A stretch of 16,368 nt of DNA from Clostridiales bacterium UBA7573 (GTDB lineage Bacteria > Bacillota > Clostridia > Oscillospirales > CAG-272). Of the stretch, positions 7,521-14,966 are shown piece after piece. Position numbers and translations under genes: made by a program. Positions within the stretch are counted from its first letter, which is position 1, and each line of letters begins with the position of its first letter. The stretch is from the NCBI GenBank assembly GCA_002477905.1, contig DLLB01000065.1:20693-37060 (forward strand), in the 5' to 3' direction. The notes beneath the pieces are model-generated. The model made no database searches, was not told the DNA's origin, and saw only the letters and a list, made by a program, of their open reading frames with translations.

Positions 7521-8717
7521 TTACTTTCCGGTCGTGGACGAAGCCGCCGCCTTCTTGACGCGGATAAAGCCGTTATAGGACGCGACATTTCCGCCCGCGA
7601 AGATTTCACCTTTGTGCGCAATCTGACCTTCCTTGAACTTGTATTCGGTCGATCTCTGCACTTCCATGTCGGAAAATACGGGCATTTCGTAATGGGAAAG
7701 ATGACCGTATGCCATGCAGTACGTTCCGGCGGCGGTTGCAGTGGCAGTGACCGCTGCGCACGCAGAATTGATGATGTACGGCACGCCGTCGATATACCCG
7801 GTGTTGCCGTTGTTCACGACCTTGTATGCCTTGTCGCCGTTGGTCTTGCGGCACTTCGCAAATGCCTTCAAATCCTGCTTGTTCAGAATCAACACCGCCG
7901 CGTCCTCGACGTTTTCATCGCCGCCGTAGTTGTAAATGATGTCGTCAAGGGTGTTTTCGTCGATTTCCGAAATGGAAAGGTCTGTGTTTCTGTCGATGAT
8001 GTCATCGGCGGCGGAGGTAGGATTGTAGAAAATGCCGTACAGTTTGCCGGCCCCGCCTGCGCCCTTCATGATTTCGATATTCAGCTTCTTGCGCACCGCT
8101 ACTTCGACGGAATCGCCAATCGCGCGGTCATAATCGGCAGGGGCAAGTTTGGCGATTTCTTCCGGTTCTTCGCAATATGCAGTGATTTTCGTTTTTGTCA
8201 TCTCCGCATAACCGAACACAGGTTCAGCGGTTGCCGCTGCCGCTCCCTCTGCGGTATAATCGCCCGTGCCGTAGCTTTTGACAAAGCCGCGCTTGTAGCT
8301 TTCACCGCCGGGGAGGGGGACAATGCGCACGCGGTCAACAAGGCTTGATGTCGGATTGAAGCCCGGAAGCACATCATTTGCCGTGTGCTGTGTCATCACG
8401 GTAGAGGACGAAGTGATGGTGTTTTTCACACCAAAAGAACGCTTTACCTTGCCGCCCGCTTTCAATGCATTGCCGCGCTTCGTTGCGGTGTCCTGCGGGT
8501 TCTGTGCGCCCTCTCCGGCGGCCTGCGCCGCTCCCTCTGCCGCGTCGTCTGCAATCTGCTGGAGGCGTGCGCGATCTTCCGCCTCCGCAATCTTTGCTTC
8601 AATGTCTCTTGCTTCCGCAAGAAGCACATTCAGCTTTTCCACGTCGCCGGGGGCAATCTCCTTCGCCTGCACCCCGATTTCGCGCAAGCGTGCTTTCAGT
8701 TCCTTGATGGTTTTCAT
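7521..8717 (-). CDS. Major capsid protein, HK97 fold
   Basis: This 398-residue protein is the shell subunit. Residues 1-60 form a charged coiled coil (MKTIKELKARLREIG; LLAEARDIEAKIAEAEDRAR), the scaffold-like delta domain that the neighbouring protease should remove. Residues 60-95 are an Ala/Gly-rich linker. The HK97-fold body follows, with LPGFNPTSSLVDRVRIVPLPGG near 117-138, a core helix with DSVEVAVRKKLNIEIMKG, and the P-domain and A-domain pattern to the C-terminus (SDMEVQRSTEYKFKEGQIAH). I chose the ATG at 8717 after AAAGGAGC; the frame is open to 8900 but that part overlaps the protease and looks like a shadow. The cleavage site cannot be placed exactly. Confidence 0.92.
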   Translation of the reverse strand: MKTIKELKARLREIGVQAKEIAPGDVEKLNVLLAEARDIEAKIAEAEDRARLQQIADDAAEGAAQAAGEGAQNPQDTATKRGNALKAGGKVKRSFGVKNTITSSSTVMTQHTANDVLPGFNPTSSLVDRVRIVPLPGGESYKRGFVKSYGTGDYTAEGAAAATAEPVFGYAEMTKTKITAYCEEPEEIAKLAPADYDRAIGDSVEVAVRKKLNIEIMKGAGGAGKLYGIFYNPTSAADDIIDRNTDLSISEIDENTLDDIIYNYGGDENVEDAAVLILNKQDLKAFAKCRKTNGDKAYKVVNNGNTGYIDGVPYIINSACAAVTATATAAGTYCMAYGHLSHYEMPVFSDMEVQRSTEYKFKEGQIAHKGEIFAGGNVASYNGFIRVKKAAASSTTGK

Positions 8718-8721
8718 TGTG

Positions 8722-9453
8722 TTATGCTCCTTTCGTAATTGCCTGTAATTCAAGGCGTGTAATTTTTTCCCGCATTTCTGCGGTATTATCTCTTGCCGCC
8801 TGCGCGGATTTGATAATCTGATCAGGGATTTTTCCGTATGTCTGCGCTGTTTCTGTGATTTTTGCGGCATACGCTTTTGCTTCTCCGGTTTCAACGGCAA
8901 AATATTTAGCCGCTTCTTCGCCGTTCAGCCATGTTTCTTCTGCGACCATTCGTTGGATGTCCTCAATGGTTGCGCCTTCCGCAAGGTGTGCTTTATAGAC
9001 ATTCAAAATGCCTGCTTCCACTGCGTCCAAATCGTCCGCCATTTTGCGGCAATCGTCCGCATTCCCGGTGCATTCAGCCCATGGCTTGTGGATCATCAAA
9101 AACGCATTTGACGGCACAATCACGCGGTCGCCCGCAAGTGCGATCACAGACGCAATGGAAGCCGCCATGCCGTCCACGTGAACTGTTTTGAAGCCCTTGT
9201 GCCGCGACAGCATATTGTAAATTGCAATTCCAGCAAAAACCGAACCGCCCGCACTGTTGATGTAGATATTCAAATCTTTGCCTTCACACCCTTTGAGAAA
9301 TTCTCGGATTGCTTCGGGGTATTGGTCGGTATCGTTCCATGCACCCCACCAGTCGGAAACAATGTCGCCGTAAAAGAACAAATCTGCGCTTGTCAGCGTT
9401 TCATTCTTTACGGATAAAAACTGTTTCAGGCTATCTTTCGGTACTTTCTTCAT
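8722..9453 (-). CDS. ClpP-like head maturation protease
   Basis: This 243-residue serine protease belongs to the ClpP-like prohead protease family, which cuts the capsid scaffold domain during maturation. Visible hallmarks are INSAGGSVFAG at 65-75 (oxyanion region), DGMAASIASVIALAGD at 94-109 with the nucleophile Ser99, and MIHKPW at 120-125 with His122. The third catalytic acid is probably one of the aspartates in ADDLDAVEAG (139-148). The C-terminus (about 200-243) is a charged helix. The ATG follows AAGGAGGG and overlaps the end of the portal gene by 23 bases; the stop lies 4 bases before the capsid start, so portal, protease and capsid are co-translated. Confidence 0.93.
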   Translation of the reverse strand: MKKVPKDSLKQFLSVKNETLTSADLFFYGDIVSDWWGAWNDTDQYPEAIREFLKGCEGKDLNIYINSAGGSVFAGIAIYNMLSRHKGFKTVHVDGMAASIASVIALAGDRVIVPSNAFLMIHKPWAECTGNADDCRKMADDLDAVEAGILNVYKAHLAEGATIEDIQRMVAEETWLNGEEAAKYFAVETGEAKAYAAKITETAQTYGKIPDQIIKSAQAARDNTAEMREKITRLELQAITKGA

Positions 9454-10711
9454 TCCTGCGCCCTCCTTTCAAACGGTATTCGATATACTGCGATACACCG
9501 CCGACACTTTCCGTCAGTGCAGGCGTGGCTTTATTGCCGGCCCCGTCGTCTCTGCCCGTTTGGTAGGCGGTTTGGTCGTCTGCCTTTACATAATTCAGCG
9601 ACACTTGACGCACGTCGCCGCCCTCAATCGGCGGTAAATACATCAATTCGCGGTATTCGTTGACTGTAATTGTCCCACGGTCGAACATTGCCTGTCCGAT
9701 AGCAGAACGTGTTTGCAGCGTGGCGTATTGCAGGCGGTTGGACGTGAAAATAATTTTGTTTCCGTACCCCCGCGCCCTCTCGGAAAACAGTTTGAAGGTG
9801 CATTCCAGCGAAAGCTGAATGGCGATCGGTTCAATAACCGCTTCATAGAAGCTGTTCCATTCTGCTTCCGTATAGTTGGAATTCAGAATTTTTTCATTCA
9901 CGCCATAATAGCGGTAAATATTTTCCCGAAAGAATGTTACTTGCGCCGTCGGAATCGCTTTCGGCTGTTGCGTCAGTTCGCGGAATTCGTATGTGTTGTC
10001 CAGCGCAGCAATCCCGCCTTCATTTTCGGCGGAAAAGTACGCCCGTTTGAATTCTTCCGCTTTTTGCTTTAATTCATCATCGTCTGCGAAGTTATTGTAT
10101 TTCAAGTACCCGCGCAGGGTTGCAGAACTCTGCACCGCTCGGCGTATGCCTTCGTAGGTTGTTTCCAAAAGTTCCGTCGAACAGCGCAATTCAGAATCCG
10201 GGGACGTACCCAAGAATCGTTTTTTGTTGTATCGGGATTTCAGGTGAATGACAAACTGATACGGTACGGTGTATTCTTGCCCGTCAAAATCCCACACGAA
10301 GCGAAACAGCAAATTTCCCGCGTCGTCCTCAAAAATCCGGTGGTTGCGGACGGTTACGGGCTGTATGCGGGTTACTTCTGTATAGTCCTCGCTGTAGAAA
10401 ATGACGGCGAATGCGTTTGATGTCCTCACAAGGGTATCTGTCATTTTGTAAAGCCAATCGTAGGTGGACGCTTCTGGACACGGCCGAAGCGTCAGCAACC
10501 TTGAAAGCCTGTCGTTTTTGACAGTCATTCCGCTTGCGTCCCGGCGTATAACCTGCGGTGACAGCTTCGCCACATTGGAGGCAATTGCATTTGCCACTGC
10601 GCCCACAATATCGTTGTCGTAAAGTGTGCCGCTCGGCATATATTCCGCTCGGCTGAATATGATTTTGACTGTCCGTTTGAACCTTGAAACGAACCTTTGA
10701 AACCAGTTCAC
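9431..10711 (-). CDS. Portal protein, HK97 family
   Basis: This 426-residue protein makes the dodecameric ring through which DNA enters and leaves the head. It shows the HK97-type portal pattern: MNWFQRFVSRFKR, then NDIVGAVANAIASNVAKLSP near residues 33-52, RPCPEASTYDWLYKMTDTLV around 76-95, GNAFA-like SNAFAVIFY, and the C-terminal NEYRELMYLPPIEGGD with family-typical NE-R motif. The start is GTG at 10711 (reading Met-Asn-Trp), 7 bases after GAGGGG, immediately after the terminase stop. The C-terminal tail is low in complexity and the end overlaps the protease gene. Confidence 0.93.
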   Translation of the reverse strand: MNWFQRFVSRFKRTVKIIFSRAEYMPSGTLYDNDIVGAVANAIASNVAKLSPQVIRRDASGMTVKNDRLSRLLTLRPCPEASTYDWLYKMTDTLVRTSNAFAVIFYSEDYTEVTRIQPVTVRNHRIFEDDAGNLLFRFVWDFDGQEYTVPYQFVIHLKSRYNKKRFLGTSPDSELRCSTELLETTYEGIRRAVQSSATLRGYLKYNNFADDDELKQKAEEFKRAYFSAENEGGIAALDNTYEFRELTQQPKAIPTAQVTFFRENIYRYYGVNEKILNSNYTEAEWNSFYEAVIEPIAIQLSLECTFKLFSERARGYGNKIIFTSNRLQYATLQTRSAIGQAMFDRGTITVNEYRELMYLPPIEGGDVRQVSLNYVKADDQTAYQTGRDDGAGNKATPALTESVGGVSQYIEYRLKGGRRNEESTER

Positions 10712-10714
10712 GGT

Positions 10715-12376
10715 TTACCCCCTCTTTTCGTTCGCAAGTTGCCGGGCAATCTGCGAATAATACTTTGAACGCACGGTGAAGGCGTCAATGACGGACACAA
10801 ACCCGTCTATATGCATACGTTGCTCAATCTTTACGGGCTTTTTCCGACCGTCGCCGCTGTTGATCTGAACGGCGACGTTCAGAAGGTGTGATTTCAGTAA
10901 ATTATTGTTTCCTATCCGCACGCTTCCGTCTTTCAATTTTCCTTCGAATTCATCCAGCAGCGGGGAAAGGTTTGTCCCCTGAAATACATCATCGGTATGA
11001 AATCCGGAATTCTGCAAGTCCTGAATCAGATACTGTGCCGAATAGCGGTCATATCCGACATACAGCGGCTTTATTTTGTAAACCTTTAGAAGCATAACAA
11101 ACCAGTTGTACACATCCCGATAGTTTACAAAATGGTCGCCTGAAACGGTCAGAACGCCTTGCTTTTCAAAGATTCCATACGGTACATTTTCCTCCTCGGT
11201 TGCTTGTTCCAGACGGTCACGCGGCATAAAGAATTGTGTGAAGATATAGAACTTTCCGTCCCTCTCAATGACAATAGAAGCCGCTGTCAGGTCTGTTGTG
11301 CGGGATAGGTCAATGCCTGCCACGCAATAGCACCCCCGGAAATCATCAAGGGTCAGCGCCGCGCCGCACGCCTGTTCCACGTCTCCGAAGTCAAGCCACG
11401 CAACGGAGGAATTCTGCTTGATATTGCAGTATTTGCAAAGGAATTCCGCTTTTTTTGAAAGGGAAAGCCGGGCAATTTTGATTTCTTCGATGTAGAATTC
11501 CACAGAAACCGAAACGCCCAAATTCGGGTTTGCTTTCTTGATTTCCTCGATGTCGTCCCATTTTTCCACATCATCAATCATGTAGAGGAACGGCAACAGG
11601 CGCATTTCGTCGCTATTTCCTTTCAAAAATGCTGTGGCGCGCTTTACCAGTTCGTCAAATATACCGTCGTTGATATATCCGGCTGTGGAAATGCTCAAAA
11701 TCAACGGCTGTTTCCGTGCGCCAAGCGCAGATTTCATGACTTCATACTGTTTCAGCCCTTGTTCGCCCGGCCACGCTTCGATTTCATCACACACCGCCAA
11801 ATGCGGATTGAAACCGTCTGATTTTTTGGAATTGAACGCAAGGCGACGAATACTTGTATTTGTCTGTTCGATGTAAATATCCGAACGCCGCTTTTTTGCC
11901 ATTTCGTCCAACTCGTCATCAGATTGCACGATTTGATAAAATGCGTCATATACAAGATCAGCTTGTTCCAGCTTCGGGGCAAGGCAGTACACTTTTGCGC
12001 CGTATTCGCCGTCAAGATATGTCATGTATGCAATGATTGCCGCCGCAAAAAGCGTCTTTCCGTTTTTGCGGGCTACCATGATAAAGACTTCCCGGAACTG
12101 CCGGAAACCGCCTGCGTCCACAATGCCAAAGATAGCGGACACAATCGCTTTTTGCCACAGTTCCAGTTTCAAAAGATCGCTTCGACCTTCCGAATGGTGA
12201 CAAAAATTTTCAATGAATTTGATTGCTTTATTCGCTTTTTTTGCGTCAAAATACCACTTTTTTTCTTGAAGCCCGGCAATCAAAATCCGGTAAATCGCGT
12301 CTATCCACTTGCCGACCGTGACACGCCCCGTCCGGATTGCGTCTGCGTATTCGTAGATATAATTTGCGAACGGCAT
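10715..12376 (-). CDS. terL: Terminase large subunit
   Basis: This 553-residue protein is the DNA packaging motor and genome-cutting nuclease. The ATPase half has a Walker A variant VARKNGKT at 101-108, a Walker B with LAVCDE at 193-198, and the coupling motif SISTAG at 228-233. The RNase H-like nuclease half has GIDLSRTTD (Asp355), VGYDRY (Asp443) and the last acidic site SVIDAF (Asp531). The layout is that of the Terminase_1/HK97 type. The ATG at 12376 directly abuts the TAA of the small subunit gene. All catalytic residues are present and there is no intron or frameshift. Confidence 0.95.
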   Translation of the reverse strand: MPFANYIYEYADAIRTGRVTVGKWIDAIYRILIAGLQEKKWYFDAKKANKAIKFIENFCHHSEGRSDLLKLELWQKAIVSAIFGIVDAGGFRQFREVFIMVARKNGKTLFAAAIIAYMTYLDGEYGAKVYCLAPKLEQADLVYDAFYQIVQSDDELDEMAKKRRSDIYIEQTNTSIRRLAFNSKKSDGFNPHLAVCDEIEAWPGEQGLKQYEVMKSALGARKQPLILSISTAGYINDGIFDELVKRATAFLKGNSDEMRLLPFLYMIDDVEKWDDIEEIKKANPNLGVSVSVEFYIEEIKIARLSLSKKAEFLCKYCNIKQNSSVAWLDFGDVEQACGAALTLDDFRGCYCVAGIDLSRTTDLTAASIVIERDGKFYIFTQFFMPRDRLEQATEEENVPYGIFEKQGVLTVSGDHFVNYRDVYNWFVMLLKVYKIKPLYVGYDRYSAQYLIQDLQNSGFHTDDVFQGTNLSPLLDEFEGKLKDGSVRIGNNNLLKSHLLNVAVQINSGDGRKKPVKIEQRMHIDGFVSVIDAFTVRSKYYSQIARQLANEKRG

Positions 12377-12733
12377 TTAATCCCGCCCCATCAAATCCTG
12401 CAGGCGGCTTTTCTTCGGTTTGGAAGCCGGGGCAATATCTGCAAGCGTCTTTATGGCGGCAGTAAGATTTTTTTGCATGGCAAGAAGTGTTTTTACTTCG
12501 TCGGATTGCTTTGTGCCAAATTGGTTTTCGCCGTTCTGATATTCGACCGTATAGCCGTTTTCATTGACCGCCCGTTCCAGTTCCGCAAGCGAAACTGCCA
12601 TGAATGCGGCGGCGTTGATAAGCGGCAAAACGACCGCAAGTTTGTTCCGGTCAAGATCAGCCAAAGCGCGCTTCAACCGGGCAACTTCTTTCTTGATTTT
12701 TTGATCTTTCGACAACTCTTTCTTGCCGTCCAT
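12377..12733 (-). CDS. terS: Terminase small subunit, P27 family
   Basis: This 118-residue protein recognises the packaging site and brings the large subunit to it. After a basic start it has helices VARLKRALADLDRNKLAVVL and LINAAAFMAVSLAELERAV, then the family-typical GYTVEYQNGENQFGTKQSDE at 60-79, and a final helix. This matches the P27 (Terminase_4) pattern. I chose the ATG at 12733, 5 bases after AAAGGGGGTG; a GTG at 12760 in frame is possible but less likely. The 76-base gap upstream to the HNH gene is rich in G runs. Confidence 0.87.
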   Translation of the reverse strand: MDGKKELSKDQKIKKEVARLKRALADLDRNKLAVVLPLINAAAFMAVSLAELERAVNENGYTVEYQNGENQFGTKQSDEVKTLLAMQKNLTAAIKTLADIAPASKPKKSRLQDLMGRD

Positions 12734-12809
12734 AAAAACACCCCCTTTCTGACTACACACCCCACCCCCTCATGCTACACCCGTTGTGCGTGCGCCCGCA
12801 GAGGAAAAT
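12734..12809 (-). other. G-rich intergenic gap, possible cos/terminase site
   Basis: The non-coding gap between the HNH and small terminase genes contains several runs of three to five G on the minus strand, and an 8-base direct repeat AGGGGGTG at 12770-12763 and 12746-12739. The second copy also serves as ribosome site of the small terminase. HNH-adjacent terminases are known to go with cos-type packaging (HK97-like phages), and cos sites often lie by the terminase genes, so this gap is a candidate. No cut site can be shown from the sequence. Confidence 0.3.
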
Positions 12810-13136
12810 TCAAGTCCAATCTCCGGTTTCCTTTTTCGGTGTGTTTTCCGGAAGGGTGGGGGGGATTATGTTCCCGCTCTTGTCAAACGAATACCGCGTC
12901 GGCTTGCCCGAATGCTCCTTGTTGTGGCAGTCGATACAAAGCAGTTCAAGATTCCGAAAATCCAAAGTGATATGCGGATCGTGGATGTTCTGCGGTGTAA
13001 TGTATCGCCTGTGGTGAACAATGTCGCCCGGCGCGCCGCACCGCTCACACAGTCCGCACTTGCTTATGTAGTATGCCTTGCGTGTCCTTTGCCACGCTTC
13101 GGAAAGATAGAATGCCTTCGCATAATCTTTCGCCAC
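12810..13136 (-). CDS. HNH endonuclease (packaging-associated)
   Basis: This 108-residue nuclease has the treble-clef HNH fold: zinc ligands in CGLCERC (Cys27, Cys30 and Cys33 candidates) and LLCIDC (Cys67, Cys70), and active-site residues HH at 41-42, Asn62 in RNLELL and His71 in DCHNKEH. The N-terminus KDYAKAFYLSEAWQRTRKAYY is usual for phage HNH proteins next to terminase. In HK97-type cos phages such proteins help the terminase cut DNA for packaging. I chose the GTG at 13136, 8 bases after GAGGGG; the longer reading to 13229 would start inside a terminator hairpin region. It is the first gene of the late block. Confidence 0.88.
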   Translation of the reverse strand: MAKDYAKAFYLSEAWQRTRKAYYISKCGLCERCGAPGDIVHHRRYITPQNIHDPHITLDFRNLELLCIDCHNKEHSGKPTRYSFDKSGNIIPPTLPENTPKKETGDWT

Positions 13137-13178
13137 TGCTCCCACCCCTCGCGTTCCGTAATGTGGCGCGTTAGCCCT

Positions 13179-13215
13179 ATAAAACAACAGAACCGCGAAT
13201 TGCTTCACGGCTCTG
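13179..13215 (-). terminator. Rho-independent terminator before the late genes
   Basis: On the minus strand CAGAGCCGTGAA (13215-13204) pairs with TTCGCGGTTCTG (13199-13188), giving 12 pairs with two G-U wobbles around a GCAA loop. The T-rich run TTGTTTTAT follows (13187-13179). It lies about 57 bases after the stop of the putative regulator and about 43 bases before the HNH start. It either ends the early transcript or attenuates the late one. Confidence 0.8.
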
Positions 13216-13236
13216 TATATTCTTATCATCGTACAA

Positions 13237-13270
13237 AGTATAGCATATAAATACGTCGCACTACTGACAA
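13237..13270 (-). promoter_or_regulatory. Putative late promoter
   Basis: TTGTCA (13270-13265) and TATGCT (13247-13242) are separated by 17 bases. Overlapping downstream is an extended -10, TGC followed by TATACT (13242-13237). Either reading places the transcription start near 13230-13235, only 15-20 bases before the terminator hairpin. It is the only good promoter-like sequence I find between the early and late modules. Confidence 0.55.
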
Positions 13271-13271
13271 C

Positions 13272-13736
13272 TTACAAAACGGGGCGGTATTTTCTTTCGT
13301 CTGCGTCTGATATGCGAAGCCCCCGAACGGCGGCGCACAAAAGCCGGGCATATTTCAGCCATCTGTACGCCGTTCTTTCGTCCGTAGGATAGGTGATTGC
13401 AAACCGCCGAACCCTGTTTGATATATCACCGCGACGCAGAGGGGAGGAAGGATTCACAAAATATACTGCTTTCACCGCCGCAATAATATTGCCCTTTTCT
13501 CCCTTGTCCAAAAGTGAAAGCGTGCTTTCCACAGCCAGCACGTCAAGGAGCATGGGCGTTTGCCGCTCCACGGCTTTTTCCGCCTGTGCGATCGCCAAGT
13601 CAGGCGGGGCAAGCCTGCGCTTTTCCAATTCTTTTTCGTAAGCAATTTCCCGCGCCCGTTCATAGGACGGACAGCCCAAGCGGGCATACAGGCGGAACGC
13701 TTCGGTTATGTACACCTTTGTGAAATCCCTTTCCAT
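13272..13736 (-). CDS. Putative late-gene transcription regulator (by position)
   Basis: The function of this 154-residue protein is not recognised from motifs. It is highly charged and helical: MERDFTKVYITEAFRLYARLG, then a long helix region to about 80, then a part resembling a helix-turn-helix (RRGDISNRVRRFAITYPTDE at 101-120, RTAYRWLKYAR at 121-131), ending AAVRGLRI. Similar hypothetical proteins are common at this place in Clostridia prophages. It is the last early gene, directly before a promoter and terminator that precede the late operon, which is where ArpU/RinA-like or Q-like regulators sit. The ATG at 13736 follows GGAGG. DNA binding and regulation of late genes are inference. Confidence 0.5.
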   Translation of the reverse strand: MERDFTKVYITEAFRLYARLGCPSYERAREIAYEKELEKRRLAPPDLAIAQAEKAVERQTPMLLDVLAVESTLSLLDKGEKGNIIAAVKAVYFVNPSSPLRRGDISNRVRRFAITYPTDERTAYRWLKYARLLCAAVRGLRISDADERKYRPVL

Positions 13737-13750
13737 TTCTCCCTCCGTTC

Positions 13751-13951
13751 TTATCGGCTGATTTTCCCGTACCGTTCCAGTACTGTCATCAGTTCAAGCA
13801 AGAGCCGAACCGCTTCAAGCGAATGAACCCCGTATTTCCCGAACACCGCCAGTATTTCCGCTGTCATTTTGTCATCGGCTTTTCCGCTCCCCACCAGCTT
13901 GTTGCTGATTACGGTGTCAAGCAAGGCGTTATAATCAAAATTGCCGTTCAT
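13751..13951 (-). CDS. Small hypothetical phage protein
   Basis: I do not recognise this 66-residue protein. It begins MNGNFDYNALLDTVISNKLV and is predicted helical, with KMTAEILAVFGKYG and LEAVRLLLELMTVLERYGK as two amphipathic helices; no cysteine, no signal peptide and no membrane segment. The ATG at 13951 overlaps the stop of the 206-residue gene as ATGA and has GGAGG 7 bases upstream, so it is a real, coupled gene. A small binding or regulatory protein is possible; nothing in the sequence decides. Confidence 0.7.
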   Translation of the reverse strand: MNGNFDYNALLDTVISNKLVGSGKADDKMTAEILAVFGKYGVHSLEAVRLLLELMTVLERYGKISR

Positions 13952-14568
13952 TCGATTTCCTCCGCTTGTGTTTTTTCTTCACCCGTTCCGAAAATTGTTT
14001 GCTGCTCCGCCTGCTTTTCCTGCGTCCGCTTATTGAACAGTGCTATTTCGCATTGCTGCGACAATTCTTTCAGCCCGTTCACAAACAGTTCGTTAATTGC
14101 GTCATACGGAAGAACAATTGCAAGAAGCATAAATCCCGATTTGACCGCAAAGTAAATTCTGCCGTCCTCTCCGGTTCTTTCGTACACTTCGATATAATCC
14201 CGTGTATCTTCCAATGGCGCAAGGTATTTTTCGTCGATGAACAGCACCCCTTGTGAAGTCTTGAACGGAATGATGTTTTTCCCGCCGGCCCCGATCACCA
14301 TCGTTCCTTTTTCGCACAGTGCTTCGCCTTGCACATAATCGTCATTGCAAATTGTTGACGGCAAGTGCAGTTCATACCGAAATGAAATCTTGTCCTGCTG
14401 CTTTTCTGTAATGTCGAATACGCGGTACAGCGTTTCTTCGTCAAATTCCGGAAGATTGTACAGCGGGTACAATGCGCACCCGTCGGAAATCCACTGGACG
14501 CTTTCGCCAGCATAAAGGTGAAAAATCCCGCGTTTCTTGCAAAGATCAATTATTTTCTTGATTTTCAT
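13948..14568 (-). CDS. Hypothetical protein, replication module
   Basis: This 206-residue protein has no motif I can assign. It starts MKIKKIIDLCKKRG, followed by a mixed alpha/beta body (VQWISDGCALYPLYNLPEFD at 24-43; YIEVYERTGEDGRIYFAVKSG at 125-145) and a hydrophilic, Gln/Glu-rich C-terminal tail from about 178 that looks disordered. In that tail QQTIF (189-193) loosely resembles a beta-clamp binding pentapeptide. The ATG at 14568 follows AGGAGG, which lies at the end of the ssb gene. Its place between ssb and the regulator region suggests a role in DNA replication or its control, but that is inference. Related unknown proteins occur in Clostridia phages to my recollection. Confidence 0.75.
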   Translation of the reverse strand: MKIKKIIDLCKKRGIFHLYAGESVQWISDGCALYPLYNLPEFDEETLYRVFDITEKQQDKISFRYELHLPSTICNDDYVQGEALCEKGTMVIGAGGKNIIPFKTSQGVLFIDEKYLAPLEDTRDYIEVYERTGEDGRIYFAVKSGFMLLAIVLPYDAINELFVNGLKELSQQCEIALFNKRTQEKQAEQQTIFGTGEEKTQAEEIE

Positions 14569-14576
14569 AGTTCCTC

Positions 14577-14966
14577 CTAAAACGGCAAATCGCCGTTGTT
14601 TGGTATTTCTTCGTATTCGGCAGAAGGCGTGATTTCGTCGTCGCTTTCCGCTCCGGCTTCTTTTTTCGTGTCCCCGAAAGTCACTTCGTCACAAATGACC
14701 TCGTGCGAAACACGCTTTGCGCCGTGCTTATCTTCCCATTTGCGCGCTGTCAGATAGCCCGTTACTTCAATTCGCTGTCCCTTTCGGAAAAAGCGTGAAA
14801 CGAATTCAGCCTTTTGCCGCCACGCAATGCAGTCAATAAAATCCGTTTTGTCTTTGACGTTCGGGCGGCGTACCGCAACCGAAAAACGGCATACAGAAGT
14901 TCCGTCCTGCGTCTGCTTCAATTCCGGGTCGCTTGTTATGCGTCCACTGATTGCAACAACATTCAT
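14577..14966 (-). CDS. ssb: Single-stranded DNA-binding protein
   Basis: This 129-residue protein coats single-stranded DNA during phage replication and recombination. Residues 1-100 form the OB fold: MNVVAISGRITSDPELK, then FSVAVRR, DFIDCIAWRQKAEF (43-55), KGQRIEVTGYLTARKWEDK (62-80). Residues 100-122 are an acidic linker and the end, NNGDLPF, is the conserved acidic tip that binds partner proteins. I chose the ATG at 14966, which overlaps the DUF3850 stop as ATGA, with GAGGGCGGAAGA just upstream; the longer frame to 14993 only adds a shadow peptide. Confidence 0.95.
   Translation of the reverse strand: MNVVAISGRITSDPELKQTQDGTSVCRFSVAVRRPNVKDKTDFIDCIAWRQKAEFVSRFFRKGQRIEVTGYLTARKWEDKHGAKRVSHEVICDEVTFGDTKKEAGAESDDEITPSAEYEEIPNNGDLPF

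Noticed and set aside
7170..8348. A 392-codon plus-strand open frame opposite the capsid and connector genes
   Set aside because: It is antisense to well-recognised minus-strand genes, crosses a gene boundary, has Cys/Phe/Arg/His-rich composition typical of a shadow frame, and lacks any known motif or ribosome site.
8718..8900. N-terminal extension of the capsid gene
   Set aside because: It lies inside the protease gene, is a Lys/Arg/Gln-rich shadow, and the ATG at 8717 has a good ribosome site and a normal capsid start.
11924..12970. A 348-codon plus-strand open frame opposite terL, terS and HNH
   Set aside because: It runs antisense across three real genes and the translation has no domain resemblance; it arises from codon bias of the minus-strand genes.
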